Origin: Streptomyces caelestis
GTDB taxonomy: Bacteria; Actinomycetota; Actinomycetes; Streptomycetales; Streptomycetaceae
Direction of reading: 5' to 3'
Length of the DNA stretch: 64,000 nt
NCBI RefSeq assembly: GCF_014205255.1
Contig: NZ_JACHNE010000001.1
Coordinates: forward strand, 5,952,001 to 6,016,000
The notes below the pieces were generated by a model. It was not told where the DNA came from. It did not search any database and saw only the letters and a list, made by a program, of their open reading frames with translations. Shown one piece after another: positions 40,390-49,881 of the stretch (positions are counted from its first letter, which is position 1; each line of letters begins with the position of its first letter). The position numbers and the translations under genes are program-made.

Positions 40390-41757
40390 CTACCGCTCGA
40401 CGACCTGGTTGTCCGTGGCGTCCTGCAAGGCGTCCACGTAGGTGCTCGTCGCCTCGTCCACCGACATGTCACCCGTCGTCACACCCTCCATGGCCTCCTG
40501 GATGGCCGTGGAGACCTTGGGGTAGGCCGGGTAGGCGGGGCGGTAGTGGGTGTGTCGCACCAGGTCGGTGAAGAACTTGATGCCGGGCTGGGCGGTGACG
40601 TACTCGGGGTCCCTCGCCACGTCCTCGCGGACCGCGATGCCGGAGTTGGCGACGTACCACTTCTGCGCGTTGGCCTTGGTCTGCATCGTCTTGATGAACG
40701 CGAAGGCCAGGTCCGGGTTGCCGGCCTTGGCCGGGATCGACCAGGTCCAGCCGCCGGACATGCTCACCTCGCCGGGGGCCTGGCCGTGCTGCGTGGGCAT
40801 GGCGGCGAGGCCGAGCTCCTCGGACCACTCGGGCCACTCGTGGCCGCTGCCGGGCAGCCAGTCCTGCGGCAGCCAGGAGCCGTCGAGGGCGATGCCGAGT
40901 CTGCCCTTCGGGAGCCACTCGCCGCGGACCCGGGTCATGACGTTCGGGTCGAGCGCGTCGGAGACGTCCGGGCCCAGTTTCTCCTGGTAGACCGTCTCGA
41001 CGAAGCCCAGGGCGTCCTCGAAGCCCTGGCCGCCGGCGATCCACTTCTTGCTCGCCTTGTCGTACAGGGGGTCCGTGAGGCCGTCGTTGGTGCCGTAGAG
41101 CAGCATCTCGAAGGTCTGCATGGTGGCGGCCTCGCCGACCGGTTTGCCCGTGTAGACGTTGAGCGGGATGACGCCGGGGACCTTCTGTTTGATGGTGCGG
41201 GCCGCGGTCAGGACGTCCTTCCAGGTCTTGGGCTGCCAGTCGGCGGGGAGGCCGGCCCTGGCGAAGATGTCCTTGGAGAACCAGAGTCCGCGGGTGTCGG
41301 TGCCGTCGGGGACGCCGTACGTCTTGCCGTCCTCGCCCTTGGCCGCCGCCTTCGCCGTGTCGATGAACCGGTTCCAGTCCGGCCACTTGGCGAGGTAGGG
41401 ATCGAGGGGCTTGAGGTAGCCGCTGGTGATGTCCGAGTTGATGAGGAACGTGTCCTCGTAGACCAGGTCGGGGGCGGTCTTGGGGGAGCGGAGCATCTGC
41501 TGGAGCTTGGTGTAGTACTCCGAGTCCGGGGCCTTGATCGGGACCAGCTCGACCTTCTTGCCGGGGTGGGCCTTCTCGAACTGCTTCTTGACGTCCGCGA
41601 GATAGGTGTCCATCACCTTGACGGAGTTGTCCGTGGACTGTTTGAAGGAGACCTTCACGGTGTCGGGGCCGCTGCCGGAACCGCCACCGCAGGCGGTGAG
41701 GGTGGTCGCGGCGAGGGCTAAGGCGAGGAGAGGTGTGAAAGCGGCGGTGGGGCGCAC
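40390..41757 (-). CDS. sugar ABC transporter solute-binding lipoprotein
   Basis: A 455-residue family 1 extracellular binding protein. The lipobox is LTAC with acylated Cys at residue 23, followed by a GGGSGSG linker. The fold segments VPDGTDTRGLWFSKDIFARA and SGGWTWSIPAKAGNPDLAFA are typical of sugar-binding proteins. It is the first gene of the three-gene importer operon and has its own upstream region (41758-41889). No regulator gene of the LacI type is linked. The two-component system next to it is on the same strand but more likely serves the C4-dicarboxylate transporter. Confidence 0.9.
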   Translation of the reverse strand: MRPTAAFTPLLALALAATTLTACGGGSGSGPDTVKVSFKQSTDNSVKVMDTYLADVKKQFEKAHPGKKVELVPIKAPDSEYYTKLQQMLRSPKTAPDLVYEDTFLINSDITSGYLKPLDPYLAKWPDWNRFIDTAKAAAKGEDGKTYGVPDGTDTRGLWFSKDIFARAGLPADWQPKTWKDVLTAARTIKQKVPGVIPLNVYTGKPVGEAATMQTFEMLLYGTNDGLTDPLYDKASKKWIAGGQGFEDALGFVETVYQEKLGPDVSDALDPNVMTRVRGEWLPKGRLGIALDGSWLPQDWLPGSGHEWPEWSEELGLAAMPTQHGQAPGEVSMSGGWTWSIPAKAGNPDLAFAFIKTMQTKANAQKWYVANSGIAVREDVARDPEYVTAQPGIKFFTDLVRHTHYRPAYPAYPKVSTAIQEAMEGVTTGDMSVDEATSTYVDALQDATDNQVVER

Positions 41758-41889
41758 GGCAGGAACCTCCTACGGACGCACTTCGTTGTGGCCGGGACGG
41801 CTGCGTGGTGAACGTAAGTTGGGTGGTCTGGTCAGGTCAATGCGTGTGCGCCGGTTCGATCGCGACCGAGGCCAGCTGACGACCCGTCA

Positions 41890-42585
41890 CTAGCCCGTGA
41901 CCCAGCGGTACTGCAGCTCCGGTCGCCCCACCGTGCCGTACTGCGGGCGGCGGGCCGCGCGGCCCGCGTCCACCAGGTGTTCCAGGTATCGGCGGGCCGT
42001 GATGCGGGAGATGCCCACGGTCTCCGCCACGCCGGCGGCCGTGAGGCCCTCCGCGCTGTCGCGCAGGGCCACCGTCACCCGCTCCAGCGTCGGCGCGCTC
42101 AGCCCCTTCGGCAGGGCGGCCGGGCCCGGGGCGCGCAGGGCCGCCAGCGCCCTGTCCACCTCGTCCTGCCCGCTCGCCTCGCCTACCGCGGCGTGGAACT
42201 CGGCGTACCGCACGAGGCGGTCCCGCAGGGTCGCGAAGGTGAACGGCTTCAGGACGTACTGCACGACTCCGAGCGAGACACCCTCGCGCACGACTGCCAG
42301 ATCGCGCGCCGACGTCACCGCGATCACGTCCGCGTGGTGCCCGGCCGTCCGGAGCGACCGTGCCAGTTGCAGTCCGTGGACGTCCGGCAGGTGCAGGTCG
42401 AGCAGGAGCAGGTCGACGGGCGTGCGCTCCAGGGCCCGGCGCGCCTCCGCGCCCGTGTGCGCCTTGCCCACGGCGACGAAGCCCGGGACCCGGCCGACGT
42501 ACATCACGTGCGCGTCCGCGGCGACCGGGTCGTCCTCCACGACCAGGACGCGGATGTCCCTCTCGGGGGTGGTGTCGCTCGTCAT
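41890..42585 (-). CDS. CitB/DcuR-type response regulator
   Basis: A 231-residue regulator. The receiver domain (about 10-130) has VEDDP and phosphoacceptor Asp63 (LLLLDLHLPDVHG). The C-terminal HTH (about 170-230) ends RRYLEHLVDAGRAARRPQYG, typical of the CitB/DcuR class. The start overlaps the kinase stop by four bases (42582-42585), so both are coupled. Confidence 0.93.
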   Translation of the reverse strand: MTSDTTPERDIRVLVVEDDPVAADAHVMYVGRVPGFVAVGKAHTGAEARRALERTPVDLLLLDLHLPDVHGLQLARSLRTAGHHADVIAVTSARDLAVVREGVSLGVVQYVLKPFTFATLRDRLVRYAEFHAAVGEASGQDEVDRALAALRAPGPAALPKGLSAPTLERVTVALRDSAEGLTAAGVAETVGISRITARRYLEHLVDAGRAARRPQYGTVGRPELQYRWVTG

Positions 42586-44279
42586 ACGTAGCCTCCAGCG
42601 CCTCTGGACACCGAGGTCCTGGATGTCACGCCCTCGGCCACCGCCCCCGACTCCCGCAGCGGCAGCCGTACCTCGAACTGTGCCCCGCCCCCGTCGGCCT
42701 CCGACACCGACAGCGTGCCCTCGTGCCGCTGCACCGCCTGACGTACCAGGGCCAGCCCCAGGCCCCGGCCGCCCGGACCCGCCGGCTTGGTCGAGAAGCC
42801 CCGCTGGAAGACGGCCTCGGCGTGCTCCGGGTCCACGCCCGGGCCGGTGTCCGAGACCCTCAGCACCAGCTCCGGGGGGTCATCGAGGGCCTCGGGGTCC
42901 TCGGGATCCTCGGTGTCCTGGGTGTAGGCCGCCACCGTCACCCGTGCCCGCACGCTGCCCTGTGCCGCGTCCACGGCGTTGTCGATCAGGTTGCCCAGGA
43001 TGGTCACCAGGTCCCGCGAGGGGAGGGACTCCGGCAGCAGGCCGTCGTCCAGACTGCTGTCCTCCGACACCATCAGCTCCACGCCCCGCTCGTTCGCCTG
43101 GGCCGTCTTGCCCAGCAGCAGTGCCGCCAGCACCGGCTCGCTCACCGCCGCCACGACCTGGTCGGTCAACGCCTGCGCCAGCTCCAGCTCGGCCGTCGCG
43201 AACTCCACCGCCTCCTCCGCCCGGCCCAGCTCGATCAGCGAGACGACCGTGTGCAGCCGGTTCGCCGCCTCGTGCGCCTGCGAGCGCAGCGCCTGCGTGA
43301 AGCCCCGCTCGGAGTCCAACTCGCCCATCAGGGACTGGAGTTCGGTGACATCGCGCAGGGTGACGACCGTACCGCGCCGCTCACCGCCCGACACCGGCGA
43401 GGTGTTGATCACCAGTACCCGCGACGCCGTCAGATGCACCTCGTCCACCCGCGGCTCCGACGCCAGCAGCGCGCCCGTCAGCGGGGCCGGCAGCCCCAGC
43501 TCCGCCACCGACCTGCCCACCACGTCCCCGGCCACGCCGAGCAACTCGCGCCCTCCGTCGTTGATCAGCGCCACACGGTACTGCCCGTCCAGCATCAGCA
43601 GCCCCTCGCGCACGGCGTGCAGGGCGGCCTGGTGGTAGTCGTGCATCCGGCTGAGCTGGGCCGCGTTCATGCCGTGGGTGTGGCGGCGCAGCCGGGCGTT
43701 GATGACGTAGGTGCCGACGGCGCCCAGGACCAGCGCGCCGGCCGCGACGCCGAGCAGGGCCGTGAGCTGGTCCTGCACCCGCTGGGTGATCTCCTCGACC
43801 CGGATGCCCGCGCTGACCAGGCCCACGATCTGCGTGCCGTCCTGGATCGGGGTGACGGCGCGGACCGAGGGGCCGAGCGTGCCGGTGTAGGTCTCGGTGA
43901 AGGTCTGGCCCTTCAGGGCCTTCTCGGTGTGGCCCCGGAAGGGCTGGCCGATCTGGGCCGGATCGGGATGAGTCCAGCGGATCCCCCGCGGATCCATGAT
44001 CGTTATGAAGTCGACCTCGGTGTCCCGCATGACCTTCAGCGCGTACGGCTGGAGCTCGGCGGTCGGGTCGGAGGTGCGGGCCGCCTGAAGCACCGAAGGG
44101 GAGTCGGCGACCGATCGCGCCACCGCCCTGGCCTGGCGCCGCGCCGCCTCTTCGGCCTGGCTGCGGTCACTGACATAAGTGAACAGCGCGTATCCGGCCA
44201 CGACGACCGCTATCAGGACGGCCTGCATGGCGAAGAGCTGGCCCGCCAGGCTGCGGGGACCGGGGACGGAGAAGCGCAT
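42582..44279 (-). CDS. CitA/DcuS-type sensor histidine kinase
   Basis: A 565-residue membrane kinase. Helix 1 (about residues 15-37) and helix 2 (about 172-192) enclose an extracytoplasmic PAS (PDC) domain of the citrate/C4-dicarboxylate type (DFITIMDPRGIRWTHPDPAQ, IGQPFRGHTEKALKGQTFTE). A cytoplasmic PAS follows (about 210-320). The H box is SQAHEAANRLHTVVSLIELG, with N box NLIDNAVDAA and G boxes DTGPGVDP and GGRGLGLALV. It is divergent from a DctA-type transporter, which fits sensing of C4-dicarboxylates or citrate and control of their uptake. Confidence 0.94.
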   Translation of the reverse strand: MRFSVPGPRSLAGQLFAMQAVLIAVVVAGYALFTYVSDRSQAEEAARRQARAVARSVADSPSVLQAARTSDPTAELQPYALKVMRDTEVDFITIMDPRGIRWTHPDPAQIGQPFRGHTEKALKGQTFTETYTGTLGPSVRAVTPIQDGTQIVGLVSAGIRVEEITQRVQDQLTALLGVAAGALVLGAVGTYVINARLRRHTHGMNAAQLSRMHDYHQAALHAVREGLLMLDGQYRVALINDGGRELLGVAGDVVGRSVAELGLPAPLTGALLASEPRVDEVHLTASRVLVINTSPVSGGERRGTVVTLRDVTELQSLMGELDSERGFTQALRSQAHEAANRLHTVVSLIELGRAEEAVEFATAELELAQALTDQVVAAVSEPVLAALLLGKTAQANERGVELMVSEDSSLDDGLLPESLPSRDLVTILGNLIDNAVDAAQGSVRARVTVAAYTQDTEDPEDPEALDDPPELVLRVSDTGPGVDPEHAEAVFQRGFSTKPAGPGGRGLGLALVRQAVQRHEGTLSVSEADGGGAQFEVRLPLRESGAVAEGVTSRTSVSRGAGGYV

Positions 44280-44456
44280 GTCGTCAGTCTGCCTCGTGGC
44301 TGATTGTGAACTATATGAACGGAAGGGTGACCGCGCTCACACAGCAGGACATAGTCACGGCATTCCCCATAACGCATCTCCGGGAGCCCCGCTCCCTTTT
44401 TCCCGGACGTGAGCCGCACGCCGGTGATGCCGACGACGTCGTCAAGGAGGGCCGCC

Positions 44457-45848
44457 GTGACCAGCGCAGCCGATACGGCACCTGCCGCACCAAAAGCCAA
44501 GCGGGACCGCACGCACTATCTCTACATCGCGGTGATCATCGCAGTCGCAGCCGGTATCGCGGTGGGTCTGGCCGCACCCGACTTCGCGGTCGGGCTGAAG
44601 CCGATCGGCACGGGCTTCGTGAACCTGATCAAGATGATGATCTCGCCGATCATCTTCTGCACGATCGTGCTGGGTATCGGCTCGGTGCGGAAGGCCGCCA
44701 AGGTCGGTGCCGTCGGCGGTATCGCCCTGGTCTACTTCACGATCATGTCGCTGGTCGCGCTGGGCATCGGTCTGGTCGTCGGCAACATCCTGGAGCCGGG
44801 CACCGGCCTCGCGGTGACCGACGCGATCAAGGACGCCGGTCACGCCCAGGTCGACGCCGAGGCCAAGGACACCACCGAGTTCCTGCTCGGCATCATCCCG
44901 ACCACGATCGTCTCCGCCTTCACCAACGAGTCGGTCCTCCAGACCCTGCTGATCGCCCTGCTCGCCGGCTTCGCGCTCCAGGGCATGGGCTCGGCCGGCG
45001 AGCCGATCCTGCGCGGTATCGAGCACATCCAGCGGCTCGTCTTCCGCATCCTCGCCATGGTGATGTGGGCCGCCCCGATCGGTGCCTTCGGTGCCATCGC
45101 CGCCGTCACCGGCTCCGCCGGCCTGGACGCGCTCAAGAGCCTCGCCGTGCTGATGCTCGGCTTCTACGTCACCTGCTTCCTCTTCGTCTTCATCGTGCTC
45201 GGCGTCCTGCTGCGCGTGATCTCCGGCCTGAACATCCTCACGCTGTTCAAGTACCTGGGCCGTGAGTTCCTGCTGATCCTGTCGACGTCCTCGTCCGAGT
45301 CCGCGCTGCCGCGGCTCATCGCGAAGATGGAGCACCTGGGCGTCAGCAAGCCGGTGGTCGGCATCACCGTCCCGACCGGCTACTCCTTCAACCTCGACGG
45401 CACCATGATCTACATGACCATGGCGTCCCTGTTCATCGCCGACGCGATGGGCACGCCGATGTCGATCGGCGAGCAGATCCCGCTGCTGCTCTTCCTGCTG
45501 GTCGCCTCCAAGGGCGCCGCCGGTGTCACCGGCGCGGGCCTCGCGACGCTGGCCGGTGGTCTCCAGTCGCACAAGCCGGCCCTGGTGGACGGCATCGGCC
45601 TCATCGTCGGCATCGACCGCTTCATGAGCGAGGCCCGCGCGCTGACCAACTTCGCAGGCAACGCCGTGGCCACCGTGCTGATCGGCACCTGGACGAAGGA
45701 GATCGACAAGGACCGCGTGAACCAGGTCCTCGCCGGTCAGATCCCCTTCGACGAGAAGACGCTGCTGGACGACGGCCACGGCGGTCCGGCCGAGGACCAC
45801 GTCGAGGTGCCCGAGCAGGGCGGCGAGAAGGAGCTGGCGAAGGCCTGA
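44457..45848 (+). CDS. dctA: DctA-type cation:C4-dicarboxylate symporter
   Basis: A 463-residue DAACS-family transporter with eight membrane helices and two re-entrant loops. The serine-rich loop is LSTSSSESALPRL, and the NMDGT-like motif is GYSFNLDGTMIYMTMASLF. The frame opens at 44409, but GTG 44457 has AAGGAGG six bases ahead and a normal N-terminus. The acidic C-terminal tail (VEVPEQGGEKELAKA) is cytoplasmic. The divergent CitA/DcuS-type system probably controls it. Fumarate, malate, succinate or aspartate are likely substrates. Confidence 0.92.
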   Translation: MTSAADTAPAAPKAKRDRTHYLYIAVIIAVAAGIAVGLAAPDFAVGLKPIGTGFVNLIKMMISPIIFCTIVLGIGSVRKAAKVGAVGGIALVYFTIMSLVALGIGLVVGNILEPGTGLAVTDAIKDAGHAQVDAEAKDTTEFLLGIIPTTIVSAFTNESVLQTLLIALLAGFALQGMGSAGEPILRGIEHIQRLVFRILAMVMWAAPIGAFGAIAAVTGSAGLDALKSLAVLMLGFYVTCFLFVFIVLGVLLRVISGLNILTLFKYLGREFLLILSTSSSESALPRLIAKMEHLGVSKPVVGITVPTGYSFNLDGTMIYMTMASLFIADAMGTPMSIGEQIPLLLFLLVASKGAAGVTGAGLATLAGGLQSHKPALVDGIGLIVGIDRFMSEARALTNFAGNAVATVLIGTWTKEIDKDRVNQVLAGQIPFDEKTLLDDGHGGPAEDHVEVPEQGGEKELAKA

Positions 45849-45875
45849 CGGCCCCGCGCCGCGCCCCGCGAGACT

Positions 45876-45914
45876 CCGGGCGGCTGAGTGTCCCCCCGTC
45901 GCTCAGCCGCCCGG
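45876..45914. terminator. Bidirectional terminator-like hairpin
   Basis: A perfect 13 bp stem (CCGGGCGGCTGAG with CTCAGCCGCCCGG) and 13-base loop lie between the convergent dctA and TetR genes. Confidence 0.72.
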
Positions 45915-45963
45915 TCCGTACGCAGAGAAGACCATCCGTACGATCAGCCGTACGCAGACGAGA

Positions 45964-46581
45964 TCAATCGTTCAGCTTCGCCACCAGCTCGGTGGCCCTC
46001 GAGGCGGGCACGCCCGCCGCGGTCAGCACCGTGACCGCGGCGCAGCGGCCCGCCTCTCGCGCTGCCACGAGTCCGTCGTTCACCGCTTCCATCAGCGCGA
46101 CCAGAATCTGCTCGTGCACGTAGGCAAGGGCCGGCGCGGGCAGCGGTGAGCTGAAGACGCCCTCGTCGAGGCCGCGCCGGAGCACCCCGGTGGCGGCCTC
46201 CCGGACCGGGGTGAGCCGCTCCCTGATGCCCTGCATGGTGACCGTGCGCTGGGCGAGCGCGATCAGCAGCCGGTAGCGGTCGGCGAGCTCCCACACCGCC
46301 AGCACCGAGCGGGCCACGGACTCCGCCGGATCCTGCACGCCCTCGCGGCCCGCCGCGTGCGCGGCCGACAGGGCCTGAACCGCCTCGTCGACGAGCGTGC
46401 TGATCAGCGCCTCGCGGCTCGGGAAGTGCCCGTACACCGTCCGCCGTACGACGCCCGCAGCGCGTGCGATCTGGTCCATGGACGCGTCGGGGTCGCGCAG
46501 CAGCTCGCCGAGGGCGACGTCGAGGATGCGGCGCCGGTTGGCGTCGGCGCGGCTGGTGGTGCCCGTGGTCATGGCCGCCAT
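45964..46581 (-). CDS. TetR-family repressor of the adjacent MFS pump
   Basis: A 205-residue TetR regulator. The HTH (about residues 12-55) contains RRRILDVALGELLRDPDASM and ARAAGVVRRTVYGHFPSREA. The C-terminal ligand domain is of unknown specificity. The frame runs to 46704, but that would cross the operators; ATG 46581 has GGAGG about 10 bases ahead. Three palindromes between it and the divergent transporter gene strongly suggest that it represses both. Confidence 0.9.
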   Translation of the reverse strand: MAAMTTGTTSRADANRRRILDVALGELLRDPDASMDQIARAAGVVRRTVYGHFPSREALISTLVDEAVQALSAAHAAGREGVQDPAESVARSVLAVWELADRYRLLIALAQRTVTMQGIRERLTPVREAATGVLRRGLDEGVFSSPLPAPALAYVHEQILVALMEAVNDGLVAAREAGRCAAVTVLTAAGVPASRATELVAKLND

Positions 46582-46602
46582 TGTGCCCCTTCCTCCATCG
46601 AT

Positions 46603-46665
46603 TTGCACAGCGCTGTGCAACGGCGTACATTGCACAGCGTTGTGCAAATGCACACCCCTGTGCAA
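46603..46665. promoter_or_regulatory. Three operator palindromes between TetR and MFS genes
   Basis: Site 1 is TTGCACAGCGCTGTGCAA (46603-46620, perfect). Site 2 is TTGCACAGCGTTGTGCAA (46630-46647). Site 3 is the weaker TGCACACCCCTGTGCA (46649-46664). Centres are 27 and 18 bp apart. They occupy the short divergent promoter region, the normal place for TetR operators. Confidence 0.88.
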
Positions 46666-46690
46666 GTCAGTGAGGAAGGCGACCTCTGCC

Positions 46691-48364
46691 ATGCGACTCG
46701 TCATGACCGAACCGGCCGAGCGGATGGACCGCCCCTACGCCCGGCGGTGGTGGGCGCTGCTCGTGCTCTGCCTGAGCCTGCTGATCATCGTGATGGCGAA
46801 CACCGCCCTCACCGTCGCCGCGCCCGACATGACCGAGGATCTCGGCCTGTCCAGCGCCGACCTCCAATGGGTGATCGACGGCTACACCGTCCCGTACGCC
46901 GCGCTGATGCTGCTGCTCGGCGCGATAGGTGACAAGTACAGCCGCCGGGGCGCGCTCGTCCTCGGGCTGGTCGTGTTCGGCGGCGGCGCCGTCTCCGGCT
47001 ACCTCGCCGACAGCGCCACCGCGGTGATCGCCGCACGTGCCGTGATGGGCGCCGGCGCCGCGATGATCATGCCCGCCACGCTGTCCCTGCTCGCGGCGAC
47101 CTTCCCGCGCGCCGAACGCGCCAAGGCCATCACCCTGTGGACCGCCACGGCCGGGCTCGCCATCGCGGCCGGTCCGCTGGTCGCCGGGGCGCTGCTGGAG
47201 CACCACGGCTGGTCGTCGACGTTCCTCATCAACGTCCCCGTCGCCGTCCTGGCCATCGTCGGCGCGTTCGTCCTCGTACCGCCGTCCAGGGCCGGCCACC
47301 ACGGGCGTATCGACTACGGCGGCGGACTGCTGTCGGTGGTGTGGATCGGCGCACTCGTCTACATGATCATCGAGGGTCCGCACTTCGGCTGGGGCGCCAA
47401 GGCCGTCACGGCGGCCGTCGTCGCGGGCGTCGCGCTCGTGGCCTTCGTGCTCTGGGAGCTGCGCCACCCGCGTCCCGTCCTCGACGTGCGCCGCTTCACC
47501 GACCGCGGCTTCGCGGGCTCGAACCTCGCCGTCGCCCTGTTCTTCCTGGCCGTCTTCGGAGCCTTCTACTACCTGACCCAGCACCTCCAGTTCGTCCTCG
47601 GCTACGACGCCCTGGACACGGGCCTGCGCATGCTGCCGCTGGCCGGTGCCGTCTTCGTGGGCTCCGCGCTCACCGGCTGGCTCACCCCGCGGGTCGGCAT
47701 GAAGTGGACCGTCACGGCCGGCATGGTCGGCGGTACGGCGGCCCTGGCGCTGCTCACCCAGGTCGACTCCGGGTCGTCGTACGGCGACTTCGTCGCGCCG
47801 CTGATCGTGCTCGGCCTCGCGATCGGGCTGGCGCTGTCGCCCTGCACGGACGCGATCATGGGGGCGTTCCCGGAGTCCGAGCTGGGCGTCGGCGGTGCGG
47901 TGAACGACACGTCGCTGGAGCTCGGCGGCTCGCTCGGCATCGCCGTCCTCGGCTCGCTGCTGGCCACGTCGTACTCCGGCCATCTCTCGGACGCGACGGC
48001 CGGCCGGGGGCTTCCGGCCTCCTCGCTGGAGACGGCGCAGGACTCGGTGGGGGCCGGGTATGCCGTCGCCCAGGGGCTCGGGGACAAGGCGCGGCAGCTG
48101 GCCGAGCAGGCGGCGCACACGAGTGACCCGCAGCAGGCGGAGCGGCTCAAGGCGCAGGCCGGGCAACTGGCCGACGGGGCCCGGCAGATGGCCGACGCGG
48201 TGGGGGCGTCCTTCTCCGACGCGGTCGCGCACACCAGTCTGGTCGGCGCGGTGGTGCTGGGCGTCGGTACGGTGGCCGTGGCGCTGTTGCTGCCGGGCAG
48301 GGGGAAGGCCGTCGAGGAGTCTGCCGAGGAGGGCAGGCAGGCGGAGTCCGTCGGTGCCCGCTGA
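46691..48364 (+). CDS. MFS drug-efflux transporter, 14-helix DHA2 type
   Basis: A 557-residue EmrB/QacA-type proton antiporter with about 14 membrane helices. Helix 1 is followed by TVAAPDMTEDLGLSSADLQW and WVIDGYTVPYAALMLLLGAI; loop 2-3 has GDKYSRRGAL. The late extracytoplasmic loop (about 430-520) is Ala/Gln-rich and helical. The ATG at 46691 is chosen; another at 46703 is possible. Repression by the divergent TetR is expected. The drug or metabolite is unknown. Confidence 0.92.
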   Translation: MRLVMTEPAERMDRPYARRWWALLVLCLSLLIIVMANTALTVAAPDMTEDLGLSSADLQWVIDGYTVPYAALMLLLGAIGDKYSRRGALVLGLVVFGGGAVSGYLADSATAVIAARAVMGAGAAMIMPATLSLLAATFPRAERAKAITLWTATAGLAIAAGPLVAGALLEHHGWSSTFLINVPVAVLAIVGAFVLVPPSRAGHHGRIDYGGGLLSVVWIGALVYMIIEGPHFGWGAKAVTAAVVAGVALVAFVLWELRHPRPVLDVRRFTDRGFAGSNLAVALFFLAVFGAFYYLTQHLQFVLGYDALDTGLRMLPLAGAVFVGSALTGWLTPRVGMKWTVTAGMVGGTAALALLTQVDSGSSYGDFVAPLIVLGLAIGLALSPCTDAIMGAFPESELGVGGAVNDTSLELGGSLGIAVLGSLLATSYSGHLSDATAGRGLPASSLETAQDSVGAGYAVAQGLGDKARQLAEQAAHTSDPQQAERLKAQAGQLADGARQMADAVGASFSDAVAHTSLVGAVVLGVGTVAVALLLPGRGKAVEESAEEGRQAESVGAR

Positions 48365-48378
48365 CGAACGGAGGGCGT

Positions 48379-49875
48379 ATGGCGGAGGGGCTCGAGATCA
48401 TGAGCTCGGACGAGTACCGGGCGCGGTACGGGGCCGAGCGGGAGGCGTCACCTCTGTCCATGGAGCAGATCAGCGGGCTGTTCCACGAGTTCCTGACGGC
48501 GGTGGCCCGGCCGAAGCGGCGGGACGGCGACGGCAGCCGGGATCTGTCCCGGCGGCTCCGTGAGCACCTGGGCTCCACTCCGGGGGACCGGCCCGTGGTC
48601 AAGGCCGCCTACCCGTCGTACGACCTGCCCCATGTCCATCTCGCGCTGGAGCGCTGGTTCGGCGGGGACGGGCGGTCGTACGAGCTCATCGGGATGCGGG
48701 GCGCCCAGCACCACGGTGACCTGACGCTCGGCGACATCCTCGAAGCGTCCGACCGGTACGACCGGTTCACCGTCGGGGCCGTCGACTACGCCCAGCTGCC
48801 GGTCTCGCCCGATGCCGAACTCGCCTGCGTCTCCTGCGGTTTCTATCTCGGGGCCGAGGGCGAGGAGCGGTTCGCCGTGCTGTTGCGCGGACCGCAGGAC
48901 GAGTACGGGCGCGACAAGGTGGAGATCGAGGTGCTGGCCGGGGCGAAGGAGTTCGCCGACCGGCTGCTCGCCGAGATCGACGTGCTGGTGCGCGAGCTCA
49001 ACATCTTCCGGGGGCAGATCCTGTCCTTCGAGGGCTCGGAGTTCGGCACCGGCCTGGGACCGTTCCGCTTCCACCGCCGGCCCGGACTCACCCGTGACGA
49101 CATCGTGCTGCCCGACGGGCTCCTGGAGCGGGTGGAGCGGCAGGTCGTGGGCGTGGCCCGGCGCCGGGAGCAACTGCGCGCGGCCGGCCAGCACCTGCGC
49201 CGGGGACTGCTGCTCTACGGCCCGCCCGGCACCGGCAAGACCCACACCATCCGCTACCTCCTGGCCCGCCTGCCCGGGTTCACGGTCGTCGTCCTGTCCG
49301 GGACGAGCATCGAGGCCATCGGCCCCGCCTGTGCCCTGGCCCGGATGCTCCAGCCCGCGCTGGTCGTCCTGGAGGACTGCGACCTGATCGCCGAGGCCCG
49401 CGACCACGGCGGTGGCGAGCAGCCGCTGCTCTTTCAGGTCCTCAACGAGATGGACGGCCTCGGCGACGACGCCGATGTCGCCTTCCTGCTCACCACCAAC
49501 CGTGCCGACCTGCTGGAACCGGCCCTCGCCCAGCGCCCCGGACGCGTCGACCTGGCCGTGGAGATCCCCCTGCCGGACGCGGACGGCCGGGCCCGTCTGC
49601 TCGGCCTGTACGGTTCCGGCCTCGGCCTGGGCCAGGAGATCACCGACGAGGTCGTGGCCCGCACGGAGGGCACGACGGCCTCCTTCACCAAGGAACTCGT
49701 CCGCCGGTCCGTCCTGATCGCCGCCGAGCGCGAGTCACCCCGCACCGAGGCGCAGGACGTCCGCGCGGCCCTCGGCGAACTCCTCTCCGACCACGACCGG
49801 CTGACCCGGCGACTGCTCGGGGTGCGGGGCGCCGAGGACGCGGAGACGTCCCAGGACGACGACACCTTCGAGTAA
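48379..49875 (+). CDS. AAA+ ATPase of unknown role
   Basis: A 498-residue protein. The N-terminal 240 residues match nothing I recognise. The AAA+ module (about 245-430) has Walker A GPPGTGKT (281-288) and sensor-1 FLLTTNRADLLEPAL. The Walker B place reads LVVLEDCDLI (328-337), where the normal DE pair is replaced by ED-CD. The arginine-finger area (QRPGRVDLAVEIPLPD) is Cdc48/FtsH-like. No protease domain follows. It starts 14 bp after the MFS stop, so it may be co-transcribed with the pump, though functional linkage is unproven. Confidence 0.85.
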   Translation: MAEGLEIMSSDEYRARYGAEREASPLSMEQISGLFHEFLTAVARPKRRDGDGSRDLSRRLREHLGSTPGDRPVVKAAYPSYDLPHVHLALERWFGGDGRSYELIGMRGAQHHGDLTLGDILEASDRYDRFTVGAVDYAQLPVSPDAELACVSCGFYLGAEGEERFAVLLRGPQDEYGRDKVEIEVLAGAKEFADRLLAEIDVLVRELNIFRGQILSFEGSEFGTGLGPFRFHRRPGLTRDDIVLPDGLLERVERQVVGVARRREQLRAAGQHLRRGLLLYGPPGTGKTHTIRYLLARLPGFTVVVLSGTSIEAIGPACALARMLQPALVVLEDCDLIAEARDHGGGEQPLLFQVLNEMDGLGDDADVAFLLTTNRADLLEPALAQRPGRVDLAVEIPLPDADGRARLLGLYGSGLGLGQEITDEVVARTEGTTASFTKELVRRSVLIAAERESPRTEAQDVRAALGELLSDHDRLTRRLLGVRGAEDAETSQDDDTFE

Positions 49876-49881
49876 CCGGCC

